Source: Desulfobacterales bacterium HSG2 (lineage in GTDB: Bacteria; Desulfobacterota; Desulfobacteria; Desulfobacterales; 4be13). Taken from it: a DNA stretch of 35,480 nucleotides. The stretch spans positions 1-35,480 of the forward strand of contig JAUCGI010000046.1 in assembly GCA_030378035.1 (NCBI GenBank), read 5' to 3'. The notes under the pieces are model-generated. The model was not told the origin of the DNA and made no database searches. It worked only from the letters and a program-made list of their open reading frames with translations. This document shows, piece after piece, positions 8,820 to 18,254 of this stretch. A program made the translations under genes and the position numbers. How positions within the stretch are numbered: position 1 is the stretch's first letter; the number at the start of each line of letters is the position of its first letter.

Positions 8820-9120
8820 CTATAACTTGTCTCTGCTCCGGACCGTCTCGTGCCTTCCATAGGGATAGTAAGTCTCCGCCTTTCCTTCAACCGAGCCCGT
8901 AATTTTCAGGACATCGCCAGGCTCAAGAAGCGTTCCTTCGGGAAGTTCCAGCCATTCTGTCTCAAGATCATAACCTGCCACTGCAAACCCTTCAGACGGA
9001 ATGACTTTGTTCGGATTATCCGGGGCGCTATGTCGGTTCTCCGATCTTAACCAGTCTTCGCTTTCGCTGTCATAGATAAAGTACGCCTGCTCTCCGCCGA
9101 GAGACAGAAAAAAATCGGTT
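8820..9120 (-). pseudogene. C-terminal fragment of an unrecognised protein
   Basis: On the minus strand about 100 codons read openly and with coding-like composition, including GGEQAYFIYDSESEDWL, VIPSEGFAVAGYDLETE and LLEPGDVLKITGSVEG. The frame ends in KL and a TAG at 8820. No start codon with a ribosome site is found at the 5' side: the frame fades into AT-rich sequence near 9120-9160. The alternating strands and the 'EPGDVLKITGSVEG' turn suggest a small beta-rich (OB- or SH3-like) domain, but I do not recognise the family. The most likely reading is the surviving 3' end of a gene whose front half was deleted. Confidence 0.5.
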
Positions 9121-9194
9121 ATTGAGTGTGAGATTCTTGTCTGTAAAGTGTAAATTGATTTAGTTAGTGGTTAATGTTACGTTCATCTGGATGT

Positions 9195-9224
9195 TTGAAA
9201 AACTTTGTGTTCATAGCATATTAT
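9195..9224 (+). promoter_or_regulatory. Possible sigma-70 promoter
   Basis: TTGAAA, 18 bases, then TATTAT, in the AT-rich gap ahead of the lipoprotein gene. It would give a leader of roughly 210 bases, which contains a short direct repeat (GACAAGATAGC twice, near 9268-9291). Prediction by eye only. Confidence 0.35.
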
Positions 9225-9444
9225 TTTGCAAGCAATTTTTTAAAATTTTCTGGAAATCTTTTATCTATGACAAGATAGCGACAAGATAGCGACAAAGCTT
9301 CGCGCCGATCTTTTCTTTTGAAACGCAGTCGAAAATCCGTGATCAAAAAAATCGATCATCGAATGTAAGGTTCCTATCTAAACAGTGTCAATTATTCAGT
9401 TAATGGAACAATCAAATTTCAATCCTGAATGTAAGGAGCATTTT

Positions 9445-9903
9445 ATGAAAAAAATTTCCCTTTCTTTAGGTCTTGTTCTGCTGTTTTTCCTTGTGGGCTG
9501 CCGTGATGACAACACTGCTCACAATGAAAAGACGATTTCCCTTCTCGCGGAACTCAGGGAGCAGCAACATGAACTTGCAGAACAGATTAAGAAAAACAGC
9601 GACACCCTCAAAAAGCTTGAAGCTCAGAATCAGCAACTGAAAAGGCTTCTTGAACGCCAGCAGGCTTTGTTGAGCAGTTATCCCCGAAGACCCCGAAGCG
9701 CTTCATCAAATCCCCGACATCTTAACCGGATGATCGAAAGCATGAGCCGTAAGAATCCGCCTCCCAAAGTCGCTGAAATCCTTAACAGAAGGAACATCCG
9801 GAATCCCAAAGGCGGACCCTGGACTGAGCAGAGTGTTCAGGACTTTCTGAAAAAATCCCGCCCATCTGGATCCCCTGAAAAACAGAAAGGTGATAATGGA
9901 TAA
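9445..9903 (+). CDS. Small coiled-coil lipoprotein
   Basis: This 152-residue protein has a lipoprotein signal peptide: basic MKK, a hydrophobic core, then lipobox LVGC with Cys19 as the predicted lipidated residue. The mature part begins with Asp-rich RDDNTAHNEK. A heptad-patterned coiled coil (about 29-75, rich in Glu, Gln, Lys, Leu) follows, then a basic Pro/Arg/Ser-rich region and a C-terminal segment GGPWTEQSVQDFLKK. I do not recognise a family. It resembles small envelope or spacer lipoproteins in layout only. AAGGAG lies 7 bases before the ATG at 9445; an ATG at 9385 lacks a site and would bury the signal peptide. The gene ends 30 bases before the hairpin array begins. Confidence 0.7.
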   Translation: MKKISLSLGLVLLFFLVGCRDDNTAHNEKTISLLAELREQQHELAEQIKKNSDTLKKLEAQNQQLKRLLERQQALLSSYPRRPRSASSNPRHLNRMIESMSRKNPPPKVAEILNRRNIRNPKGGPWTEQSVQDFLKKSRPSGSPEKQKGDNG

Positions 9904-9935
9904 AATTGAAAACAGGGAAGTCCCCCTTGCAGATA

Positions 9936-12612
9936 ACCCGCGAGCATAGGAGACTCTCACGCTCGGTTCGGATTGCCAAATCCGAACCCCTTTGCTCTCT
10001 CACGCTCGGTTCAAACCCTCGGCCCGCTCACGCTCGGTTCGGATTGACAAATCCGAACCCCTTTGCTCTCTCACGCTCGGTTCGGATTGACAAATCCGAA
10101 CCCCTTTGCTCTCTCACGCTCGGTTCGGATTGACAAATCCGAACCCCTTTGCTCTCTCACGCTCGGTTTGAACCCTCGGCCCGCTCACGCTCGGTTCGGA
10201 TTGACAAATCCGAACCCCCTTGCCCGCTCACGCTCGGTTCGGATTGACAAATCCGAACCCCTTTGCTCTCTCACGCTCGGTTCGGATTGACAAATCCGAA
10301 CCCTTGGCGGGAGAGTGTCTGCGGGGGATTTACCAATCCTCCGCGAGCGTGGAAGGTATGCCCGCTCACGCTCGGTTCGGATTGCCAAATCCGAACCCCG
10401 GCCGGCAGGCGAGTGTCTGCGGGGGATTTGCCAATCCACCGCGAGCTTGGAAGGGCATGTCCGCCCACGCTCGGTTCGGATTGCTAAATCCAAAACACTC
10501 GGCAGGTGAGTGTCTGCGGGGGATTTGCCAATCCCCCACGAGCTTGGAAGGGTATGCCCGCTCACGCTCGGTTCGGATTGCCAAATCCGAACCCCTTTGC
10601 TCTCTCACGCTCGGTTCGGATTGACAAATCCGAACCCTCGGCGGGCGAGTGTCTGCGGGGGATTTACCAATCCCCCGCGAGCTTGAAGGGTATGTCCGCT
10701 CACGCTCGGTTCGGATTGCCAAATCCGAACACTTTGCCCGCTCACGCTCGGTTCGGATTGCCAAATCCGAACCCTCGGCGGACGAGTGTCTGCGGGGGAT
10801 TTACCAATCCCCCGCGAGCTTGAAGGGTATGTCCGCTCACGCTCGGTTCGGATTGCCAAATCCGAACCCCTTTGCCCGCTCACGCTCGGTTCGGATTGCT
10901 AAATCCAAAACACTCGGCAGGTGAGTGTCTGCGGGGGATTTGCCAATCCCCCGCGAGCTTGGAAGGGCATGTCCGCCCACGCTCGGTTCGGATTGCCAAA
11001 TCCGAACCCCTTTGCTCTCTCACGCTCGGTTCGGATTGCCAAATCCGAACCCCGGCCGGCAGGCAAGTGTCTGCGGGGGATTTACCAATCCCCCGCGAGC
11101 TTGAAGGGTATGTCCGCTCACGCTCGGTTCGGATTGCCAAATCCGAACACTTTGCCCGCTCACGCTCGGTTCGGCTTGACAAATCCGAACACTCGGCAGG
11201 TGAGTGTCTGCGGGGATTTGCCAATCCCCCGCGAGCTTGGAAGGGGCTTGCGGAGCATGAAAGGCTCTGCCCGCCCACGCTCGGTTCGGATTGCCAAATC
11301 CGAACCCTCGGCGGGCGAGTGTCTGCGGGGGATTTGCCAATCCCCCGCGAGCATTGGAAGGGTATGCCCGCTCACGCTCGGTTCGGATTGCCAAATCCGA
11401 ACACTCGGCAGGTGAGCGTCTGCGGGGGATTTGCCAATCCCCCGCGAGCTTGGAAGGGGCTTGCGGAGCATGAAAGGCTCTGCCCGCTCACGCTCGGTTC
11501 GGATTGCCAAATCCGAACCCTCGGCGGGTGAGTGTCTGCGGGGGATTTGTCAATCCACCGCGAGCTTGGAAGGGCATGTCCGCCCACGCTCGGTTCGGAT
11601 TGCCAAATCCGAACCCCTTTGCCCGCTCACGCTCGGTTCGGATTGCTAAATCCGAAACACTCGGCAGGTGAGTGTCTGCGGGGGATTTACCAATCCCCCG
11701 CGAGCTTGAAGGGTATGTCCGCTCACGCTCGGTTCGGATTGCCAAATCCGAACCCCTTTGCCCGCTCACGCTCGGTTCGGATTGCCAAATCCGAACCCTC
11801 GGCAGGTGAGTGTCTGCGGGGATTTGCCAATCCACCGCGAGCATTGGAAGGGTATGTCCGCTCACGCTCGGTTCGGATTGCCAAATCCGAACACTCGGCA
11901 GGTGAGCGTCTGCGGGGATTTGCCAATCCCCCGCGAGCTTGGAAGGGGCTTGCGGAGCATGAAAGGCTCTGACCGCTCACGCTCGGTTCGGATTGCCAAA
12001 GCCGAACCCTTGGCGGGAGAGTGTCTGCGGGGGATTTACCAATCCTCCGCGAGCGTGGAAGGTATGCCCGCTCACGCTCGGTTCGGATTGCCAAATCCGA
12101 ACCCCGGCCGGCAGGCGAGTGTCTGCGGGGGATTTGCCAATCCACCGCGAGCATTGGAAGGGTATGTCCGCTCACGCTCGGTTCGGATTGCCAAATCCGA
12201 ACCCCTTTGACCGCTCACGCTCAGTTCGGATTGCCAAATCCGAACCCCTTTGCCCGCTCACGCTCGGTTCGGATTGACAAATCCGAACCCTCGACAACTA
12301 AGTGTCTGCGGGGAATTTGCCAATCCACCGCAAGCTTGGAAGGGTTTGCGGAGCATGAAAGGCTCTGCCCGCTCACGCTCGGTTCGGATTGCCAAATCCG
12401 AACCCTCGGCAGGTGAGCGTCTGCGGGGGATTTGCCAATCCCCCGCGAGCTTGGAAGGGGCTTGCGGAGCATGAAAGGGTATGCCCGCTCACGCTCGGTT
12501 CGGATTGCCAAATCCCTTCGGCGGGATTTATCAATCTCCCGCGAGCATGGGAGACCTTGCGGGGCATGAAAGGCTGCGGGGAATTTAGCAATCCCCCACG
12601 AGCATGGAAGGC
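9936..12612. repeat. 2.7-kb array of two alternating hairpin classes (about 34 + 20 copies)
   Basis: Class H: stem GGTTCGGATT, 4-base loop (GCCA, GACA or GCTA), stem AATCCGAACC, flanked by CGCTCACGCTC; about 34 copies from 9965 to 12520. Class B: stem GCGGGGGATT, loop TGCC/TACC, stem AATCCCCCGC, flanked by GAGTGTCT and GAGCTTGGAAGGG; about 20 copies from 10318 to 12596. A third element (CTTGCGGAGCATGAAAGGCTC) appears about six times after 11240. The first 370 bases are H only; after that H and B alternate, giving composite periods of about 95-140 bases. There are no unique spacers, so it is not a CRISPR array. It lies between the lipoprotein gene and the C11-peptidase gene, both on the + strand. 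Confidence 0.9.
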
Positions 12613-12675
12613 TCCTGCGGGAGGAATCAAGTTTTATTCTTTTAAGAATGCAAAAAACTATAAGGAATATATACA

Positions 12676-15600
12676 ATGAAAAAAATACAAAAGAAAGCCG
12701 GAATTCTGCTTGGAATTGCAATTCTCGGCTTATGCGTTTTTGGAAGCCAGATCGTGTTCGCCCAACTCTCCTGCACCTTGGGCGAGGATTGTTATTGTGA
12801 TCTTTATCCGGAAGATGACCTTTGTTCCGACCAGTGTACCGAAGGTACAGACTGCCTTTGCGATATCTATCCGGATGATCCTCAGTGCTGGGTTGACTGT
12901 ACACCGGACGAAAACTGTTATTGTGATGTTTACCCGGAAGATGATTACCTTTGCAATCCATGCAATCCGCATGGTTACGCTTACGAACCGGACACTTCGG
13001 ATTGTGATCCCTGTGAATTCTACAACCTCTACTGGGATGATCCATACAATGCCCAGTGCGGTCCCTGTAATTCAGAAAGCTCGAATTACGACCCGGAATT
13101 TTGCGATCCCTGTGACCCGTTCGGTCCTGTTTACGATCCGGAGTTCTGCAATCCCTGTGACGACCCGGACAGTCCGTTTTACGAAGAATATTGCAATCCG
13201 TGCAATCCGTATGGCATCGCCTACGATGAGACCGCTAACTGCGACCCATGCGATCCGAGCAGTGACGCTTATGACGAGGATGATCCCTTCATGCAGGATC
13301 CATGCAATCCGTGGGGCTGCAATTACGACTCGAACAATTCTGATTGCGGTCCCGCTGGCGACCCCTGCGATCCGGAGTCGGACGATTATGATCCGCAAGC
13401 ATGTGACGGCTGGCGGCCGATATTCACCGAGCCGTTTGACGAGGCGGACCTGCCCGGCGGTGGGTGGAACCTTGAATCAAACGGAGATATCAACTGGAGC
13501 ATAACCAATCAGAACAACCACGATGACTGGCATCTGGAATCACTGAAATCCGTCGGTGCCACATCGGGTGCCGGCTATCCTGCCAATCTGGAGAACTGGA
13601 TAATATACGGGCCAATTGACCTGAGCGGAATGAAGGCCGCAGATATAAATTTCAGCATCTTCCGCGAGACTGATGAAGACGACCGGGTTGCTTTCTGTAT
13701 GAGCGATGATTCGAGTAATCTCATTGACGGTATCTTAGAGAATGGGGAGTTCTATGGAAGCACAGGAGACTGGTGGGAACGTGAATACTTTGATTTAAGC
13801 GAATTTGCAGGCCAGAGCGAGGTATATATCGCCTGGGTCTTCCAAAGCAATAAAACCGGATCGGATTCAAACGCGGGTGTCTTTATCGACGAAATCGAAA
13901 TATGGGCGACCAATGAAGAGGTAAATGAGCCCCAGTGGGAACAGATGCTTATCGAAACATTTGACGACAGCCCTTTTACCGAGGAAAACTGGACGATTCT
14001 CCCTGACGCTGATGGAACCTGGGAATTTGAGAACTGGTACTTCTCAGCATGGCCATTCCGCGGCAACAGCAATACTCCCGAAACTGGCGGATACCCTGCC
14101 ACTCCGGAAACTTGGATGATTTATGGCCCCATTGATCTGAGTGATAAAACATCTGCAAATGGGGGTTTCAGTTGTCTCTTAGATATTCCGGAGGGCGATG
14201 ACTGGCTCGGCTTCAGTGTGGGGACCAGTGCTGACCAAACTGAACTCTATGAAAATGCGGTCTGGTTTACCGGAAGTTCCGAAGGGGAATGGATATGGGA
14301 GTCCTTCGATCTGGAAGAATATATCGGCCAGAATAATGTTTACATTGGTTGGGTCTTCGAGAGCGAGAACGAATCAACTACGAATCAAGGGGCCTTCATC
14401 GATGATATCGGGATATGGGCCACCAGCGATCCGATAGAAGACCCGTTTGATGAAGATGCCGAAGGATGGTGGGATCCTCTGTCCACTGAATCGTTTGACG
14501 ATGCGGATTTCAGCGACACCTCCAAATGGACACTTTCTCCTGCCGATAACGGTTGGGTCGTTACAGACCAGAAACACAGCGATTGGAACGAGGATTCATC
14601 CAAATCCGCCAGCGCGGTTACTCCGGGCAGCGGTTATTCTGCGGGGCTGAACAACTGGCTGTTTTACGGTCCTGTTGATCTGAGCGAGATGATGTATGCG
14701 GATGTGAATTTCAGCCTCTACTATGACCTTGTATACAGCGATGATGAGAACTGGGAGAATGACGACCTGCTCTGTTTTGGCGTCGCGACCGGCCCGGATC
14801 CGGAGAATCCGGATAATGTCATCATGGTTGAAGCCTGTTGGGGTGACAGCTCATGGGAAGCCTGGGAGGGCGCTTACGCGGACCTGACTCCCTATATCGA
14901 AATGGGGCAGATATATCTGTTCTGGAATCTTGAAAGCAACATCGGTTCGGATACAAAAGAGGGTGCTTTTATTGATGAAATTAATATATGGGGACAAAGC
15001 GAGGACGCTGAAATCCCGGAGTTCGATTTTGAAGATGACGGCCTGCTGATTCCGGAGGACGATTTCTATGACTGGAGTATTGAAGACGAAAACAATTTCT
15101 CTGTGACAGAGATCGGGGGCGATATGGTCGCTGTGATGTCCGGAACGCAGTCTCTGTATCAGATTATTGATGTTCCGCCGGACGCTGTTGATATGTTTGT
15201 TTCGTTCAGTTATGCGATTGCCAGCGATGAGACAGAACCCGGCGACCACTTCTGCGTATCTTTCAAAGAAGTCAAAGAAGACGGAACTCCGGCTATCAGC
15301 ATTCTGGTCGATTTCGGCTGCTGGGATGCCCTTGATTTTCCCGAATACGCCCGTAGCGGGGAGTTCTTTGAATGGTTTGAGGAAAGTCTGAGCGACGAGG
15401 AGCTTGATCTGCTCAGGGGCGGAAAAGCGGCCTTCACAATCGAGCTGTACCAGAATGACGTTCTGGAAACAGGAGAAACAACACTGTTCGTGGATGAAGT
15501 CTCCGTTTATGTGACCGGTGAAACCGAGGGTAACGAAGGCGGACACGAATTTGCGGAACAGCTCGATAAGAATGAGCCGAACGACGCTCGCGACAAGGCA

Positions 15601-17373
15601 ACGCCCATCGGTTGCGGACAGCCTCCCCTGAGGGGATGGTTCGGCGATATCGGAGGCGACAAGGAAGATGTGGATTTCTTCGTTCTCAAAAAGGTTCCCG
15701 AAGGCAGACTTACCATTGACATCGACGCACAGTCACTGAAACCCTCTTCTGAGGCTGATACCGTAGTGGAACTGATTGACAGCGATGGAAACCCCATTGC
15801 TGAAAATGACGACAATGAGAGAGAAGGCAGTTTTGATTCCAGGCTCGATTACAAGAATACCACCGACGGCGCCACCTATTTCATCAAGGTCTCAAACTAC
15901 GACCGTGAAGGCGGGCCCAAGCATTTCTATGAAATCAAAGTCACCTGCGGCCAGCCAGACGCGGACGCTGATACAGAGATCATTCCCGAACCGGAGATCG
16001 TCGTCCCGGATACGGGCAAAGCATCATGGACCGTGATGATATTTGGCAACGGAGACAATGACCTGGGAACCAACTCATATCACCTGTCCCGCCAAGCCAT
16101 TGAAAAATATATTGATGACAAGAAAGATTTTCTGAATGTGGTCATGCTGATTGACGGACATCCGAATTATTCCGCTTCGGATCAGGTGAACACCCTTCGC
16201 TATGTGGTCCAACCTGATGGAACATACGAGGATAATGTCAGCAAATGGGACAGGGGTGAACTGAACATGGGCGATCCCCAGACCCTGATAGATTTCGCCA
16301 AATGGGCAATGACCAACTATCCGGCTGAACACTATTATCTCGCTGTTGATGACCACGGCAACGGCCCGGACGGGATCAGTTGGGATATGACCAGCGGCGG
16401 AGATCAACTGACCCCTGCGGAACTGCGCAGAGCGCTCAAGGAGATCACCGAGGGCGGCCAGAAAAAGATCGATATCTTCGATTTTGAAGCCTGTCTCATG
16501 GGTCTGGTGGAAAATGCGTATGACCTGAAGGAGTTCGTGAATTATGTGGCCTTCTTCCAGAGCATCAGTTGGACCAGTCTGAATTATCCCGCATACTTCA
16601 TAAATCTGGACCGGGATGATGACGCCCGGACAGTCGCCAAGCGCATCATTCGGAACTATCCGGTGGCGAGTGAGTCGGAAGCGCCCTATACTTATTCGCT
16701 GATTGATACCAGCAAACTGACTGCGCTCCGAGAAAAGATCGACGCTTTTGCAACTGAGCTTGGGAACGCAGACCTTACCGATATCAAGGCCGCCCGGGAC
16801 GTGTCTCAGGCATTCTTCGGTGATCCCGAAAAGGGCGACGCAACCCAGGACACTCGGGGTTACATCGACCTATGGGATCTGGCCCACAATATCGCGGCCA
16901 AAGGCATTGCATCGGCTCAGGCTAATGAACTGAAAGCTGCAATTGGGGAGGCAGTTATCGAGACAAAAGCCGTTCCCAAAGGTCAGAGCATTTACACATT
17001 TAATAAGTTCTGGGATTACAGCAATTACCACGGTCTCTCCATCCTCTTCCCCTCGGTGGAATATACATTCCTCGATGATTATGCCCAGAATTATGAGATG
17101 AGCAAGGACGGGAAATGGGATGAGTTTCTCACAGAAAAGGTATTTGGAGAAGACGTCCAAGGCGTCCGGCCGAAAAATTTCTCTTCCATCGGTTTACCGA
17201 GAGTGGCTGCGCCTGCGAGTAGCAGTTCCACAGATCTGGGCAAAGCCATCCTTGCCTTGAAAGTTCTGGCAGGAATGTCCCCTTCAGGCGTAAATCCGGA
17301 TACTGATCTGAATAATAACGGTAAGATTGACATGGGCGATGTGATTTCCATTTTGGGGAAACTGAGCCAGTAA
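12676..17373 (+). CDS. Secreted multidomain clostripain-family (C11) cysteine peptidase
   Basis: This 1565-residue exported protein begins with a signal peptide (MKKIQKK, hydrophobic core, cleavage after VFA about residue 29). Layout: Cys-rich acidic region (about 33-240) with C-x-CD-x-YP-x-D and CNPCNPxGxxYD repeats; three homologous ~160-residue modules (about 247-408, 420-580, 597-770), each ending in FIDEIEIW-like text; a diverged fourth module (about 781-948); a PPC-like domain (about 964-1090, starting NEPNDARDKA); a C11 peptidase domain from about 1118 with His1227 in DDHGNG and Cys1273 in DFEACLMGLVENAYD, the expected catalytic pair; and a dockerin-like end with an EF-hand-type loop (DTDLNNNGKIDMGD, about 1542-1555). 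C11 enzymes usually cleave after Arg or Lys; specificity here is inferred. AAGGAA precedes the ATG. A hairpin terminator follows. It stands alone, behind the hairpin array. Confidence 0.88.
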   Translation: MKKIQKKAGILLGIAILGLCVFGSQIVFAQLSCTLGEDCYCDLYPEDDLCSDQCTEGTDCLCDIYPDDPQCWVDCTPDENCYCDVYPEDDYLCNPCNPHGYAYEPDTSDCDPCEFYNLYWDDPYNAQCGPCNSESSNYDPEFCDPCDPFGPVYDPEFCNPCDDPDSPFYEEYCNPCNPYGIAYDETANCDPCDPSSDAYDEDDPFMQDPCNPWGCNYDSNNSDCGPAGDPCDPESDDYDPQACDGWRPIFTEPFDEADLPGGGWNLESNGDINWSITNQNNHDDWHLESLKSVGATSGAGYPANLENWIIYGPIDLSGMKAADINFSIFRETDEDDRVAFCMSDDSSNLIDGILENGEFYGSTGDWWEREYFDLSEFAGQSEVYIAWVFQSNKTGSDSNAGVFIDEIEIWATNEEVNEPQWEQMLIETFDDSPFTEENWTILPDADGTWEFENWYFSAWPFRGNSNTPETGGYPATPETWMIYGPIDLSDKTSANGGFSCLLDIPEGDDWLGFSVGTSADQTELYENAVWFTGSSEGEWIWESFDLEEYIGQNNVYIGWVFESENESTTNQGAFIDDIGIWATSDPIEDPFDEDAEGWWDPLSTESFDDADFSDTSKWTLSPADNGWVVTDQKHSDWNEDSSKSASAVTPGSGYSAGLNNWLFYGPVDLSEMMYADVNFSLYYDLVYSDDENWENDDLLCFGVATGPDPENPDNVIMVEACWGDSSWEAWEGAYADLTPYIEMGQIYLFWNLESNIGSDTKEGAFIDEINIWGQSEDAEIPEFDFEDDGLLIPEDDFYDWSIEDENNFSVTEIGGDMVAVMSGTQSLYQIIDVPPDAVDMFVSFSYAIASDETEPGDHFCVSFKEVKEDGTPAISILVDFGCWDALDFPEYARSGEFFEWFEESLSDEELDLLRGGKAAFTIELYQNDVLETGETTLFVDEVSVYVTGETEGNEGGHEFAEQLDKNEPNDARDKATPIGCGQPPLRGWFGDIGGDKEDVDFFVLKKVPEGRLTIDIDAQSLKPSSEADTVVELIDSDGNPIAENDDNEREGSFDSRLDYKNTTDGATYFIKVSNYDREGGPKHFYEIKVTCGQPDADADTEIIPEPEIVVPDTGKASWTVMIFGNGDNDLGTNSYHLSRQAIEKYIDDKKDFLNVVMLIDGHPNYSASDQVNTLRYVVQPDGTYEDNVSKWDRGELNMGDPQTLIDFAKWAMTNYPAEHYYLAVDDHGNGPDGISWDMTSGGDQLTPAELRRALKEITEGGQKKIDIFDFEACLMGLVENAYDLKEFVNYVAFFQSISWTSLNYPAYFINLDRDDDARTVAKRIIRNYPVASESEAPYTYSLIDTSKLTALREKIDAFATELGNADLTDIKAARDVSQAFFGDPEKGDATQDTRGYIDLWDLAHNIAAKGIASAQANELKAAIGEAVIETKAVPKGQSIYTFNKFWDYSNYHGLSILFPSVEYTFLDDYAQNYEMSKDGKWDEFLTEKVFGEDVQGVRPKNFSSIGLPRVAAPASSSSTDLGKAILALKVLAGMSPSGVNPDTDLNNNGKIDMGDVISILGKLSQ

Positions 17374-17386
17374 TTTGTTCACCCTG

Positions 17387-17427
17387 GAGACTTCCGAAGT
17401 TTCAAAAACCTCGGAAGTCTCTTTCTC
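17387..17427 (+). terminator. Rho-independent terminator after the C11 peptidase gene
   Basis: Perfect 11-bp stem GAGACTTCCGA / TCGGAAGTCTC with a 13-base loop, then TTTCTC. It starts 13 bases after the stop codon. The T-rich side faces the + strand only. Confidence 0.75.
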
Positions 17428-18230
17428 TAACCCCGTTTTCTGAAAACACAGGAACAGGAGGTAAGAGGAATAAAATCAGTTGACTCAGAAGGGAGTTTCT
17501 CATGCGACCCGATGATCAGAAAACCGGAACGCGTGAGACTCTCCCTGACCTTCCTGAATCCCTTTTTCTTCAACCGATCCTCATAATAGGTCAGCAGGTT
17601 GTTCCTTAAAAAGATGATATGGAAGTCCGACCCGGGAGGATCATCGGAGAGCAGGTGATGCTCTCTCCAAACAATCTCTTCCTTAAACTGAGGCTTCACC
17701 GCATAACGCTTTCCGTTCGCCTCTGCTTCAAAATAGAGAGGGCGCAGCGATTCTTCAATCTCTCTGAGACTGCCGCGGGGATAGATCCCGGCCCGGCTCC
17801 TGCTGAGATAATCCGGATTCATGTCGCTGCCGATAATTTCCAGCCTGGGGAGATGCCTGAAATGTTTTTTCATATCATCCCATAAAATCCTGAAGCTATA
17901 GACCTCCTCCCCGCTCGCACAACCCGCGGACCATACCCTCAGTTTCTCTCTCTGTTTTTCAATAAGATCAGGAAGTATCTCATTCCCGAGGGTCAGCCAG
18001 AGGCCCCGGTCACGAAAGAAACGACTGATGGATACGGTCATCAGACGGTCGCACTCCTGCCTCACCACATCGCTCTTACCCAGTTCTTGCAGATACTCGG
18101 TCATATTGCGACATCCCAGCGACTGTATATGCCGGGCGATCCGTTTTTTGACCCCTTTTCTGACTTTCCGATATCCTGCCCACGAGAGATCGAGCCGCTC
18201 GATAAGCTGGCGGAATTGGAGATCATCCAT
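17427..18230 (-). CDS. CheR-type protein-glutamate methyltransferase
   Basis: This 267-residue, SAM-dependent enzyme belongs to the family that methylates glutamates of chemoreceptors. An N-terminal helical domain (residues 1-75, with RRxxRHIQSLGC- and VSISRFFRDRGLW-like features) precedes the catalytic domain. Motif I is VWSAGCASGEEVYS at about 99-112, the acidic strand is IIGSDMNPDYL, and the IIFLRNNLLTYY segment matches the family's FCRNVLIYF position. No CheB, receptor or CheA lies nearby, so it is an orphan and may serve a non-chemotaxis receptor or relay; this is inference. GAGGA precedes the ATG. It ends facing the C11 gene across the terminator, and starts 24 bases downstream of an Uma2 gene, so the minus-strand genes may be co-transcribed. 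Confidence 0.85.
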   Translation of the reverse strand: MDDLQFRQLIERLDLSWAGYRKVRKGVKKRIARHIQSLGCRNMTEYLQELGKSDVVRQECDRLMTVSISRFFRDRGLWLTLGNEILPDLIEKQREKLRVWSAGCASGEEVYSFRILWDDMKKHFRHLPRLEIIGSDMNPDYLSRSRAGIYPRGSLREIEESLRPLYFEAEANGKRYAVKPQFKEEIVWREHHLLSDDPPGSDFHIIFLRNNLLTYYEDRLKKKGFRKVRESLTRSGFLIIGSHEKLPSESTDFIPLTSCSCVFRKRG

Positions 18231-18254
18231 GGAGTTCCTCTTATTTATTTACAT

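Noticed and set aside
10872..12210. Long open frames (150-219 codons) in the hairpin array
   Set aside because: Open in several frames and on both strands at once, repetitive, without properly spaced ribosome sites. They are translations of noncoding repeats.
9936..12612. CRISPR-like array
   Set aside because: The repeats are palindromic hairpins with no unique spacers of constant length, and the intervening text is itself repeated. No cas genes are nearby.
12221..13045. 274-codon minus-strand frame
   Set aside because: It runs from inside the signal-peptide/Cys-rich coding region of the C11 gene back into the hairpin array; it is a shadow of both.
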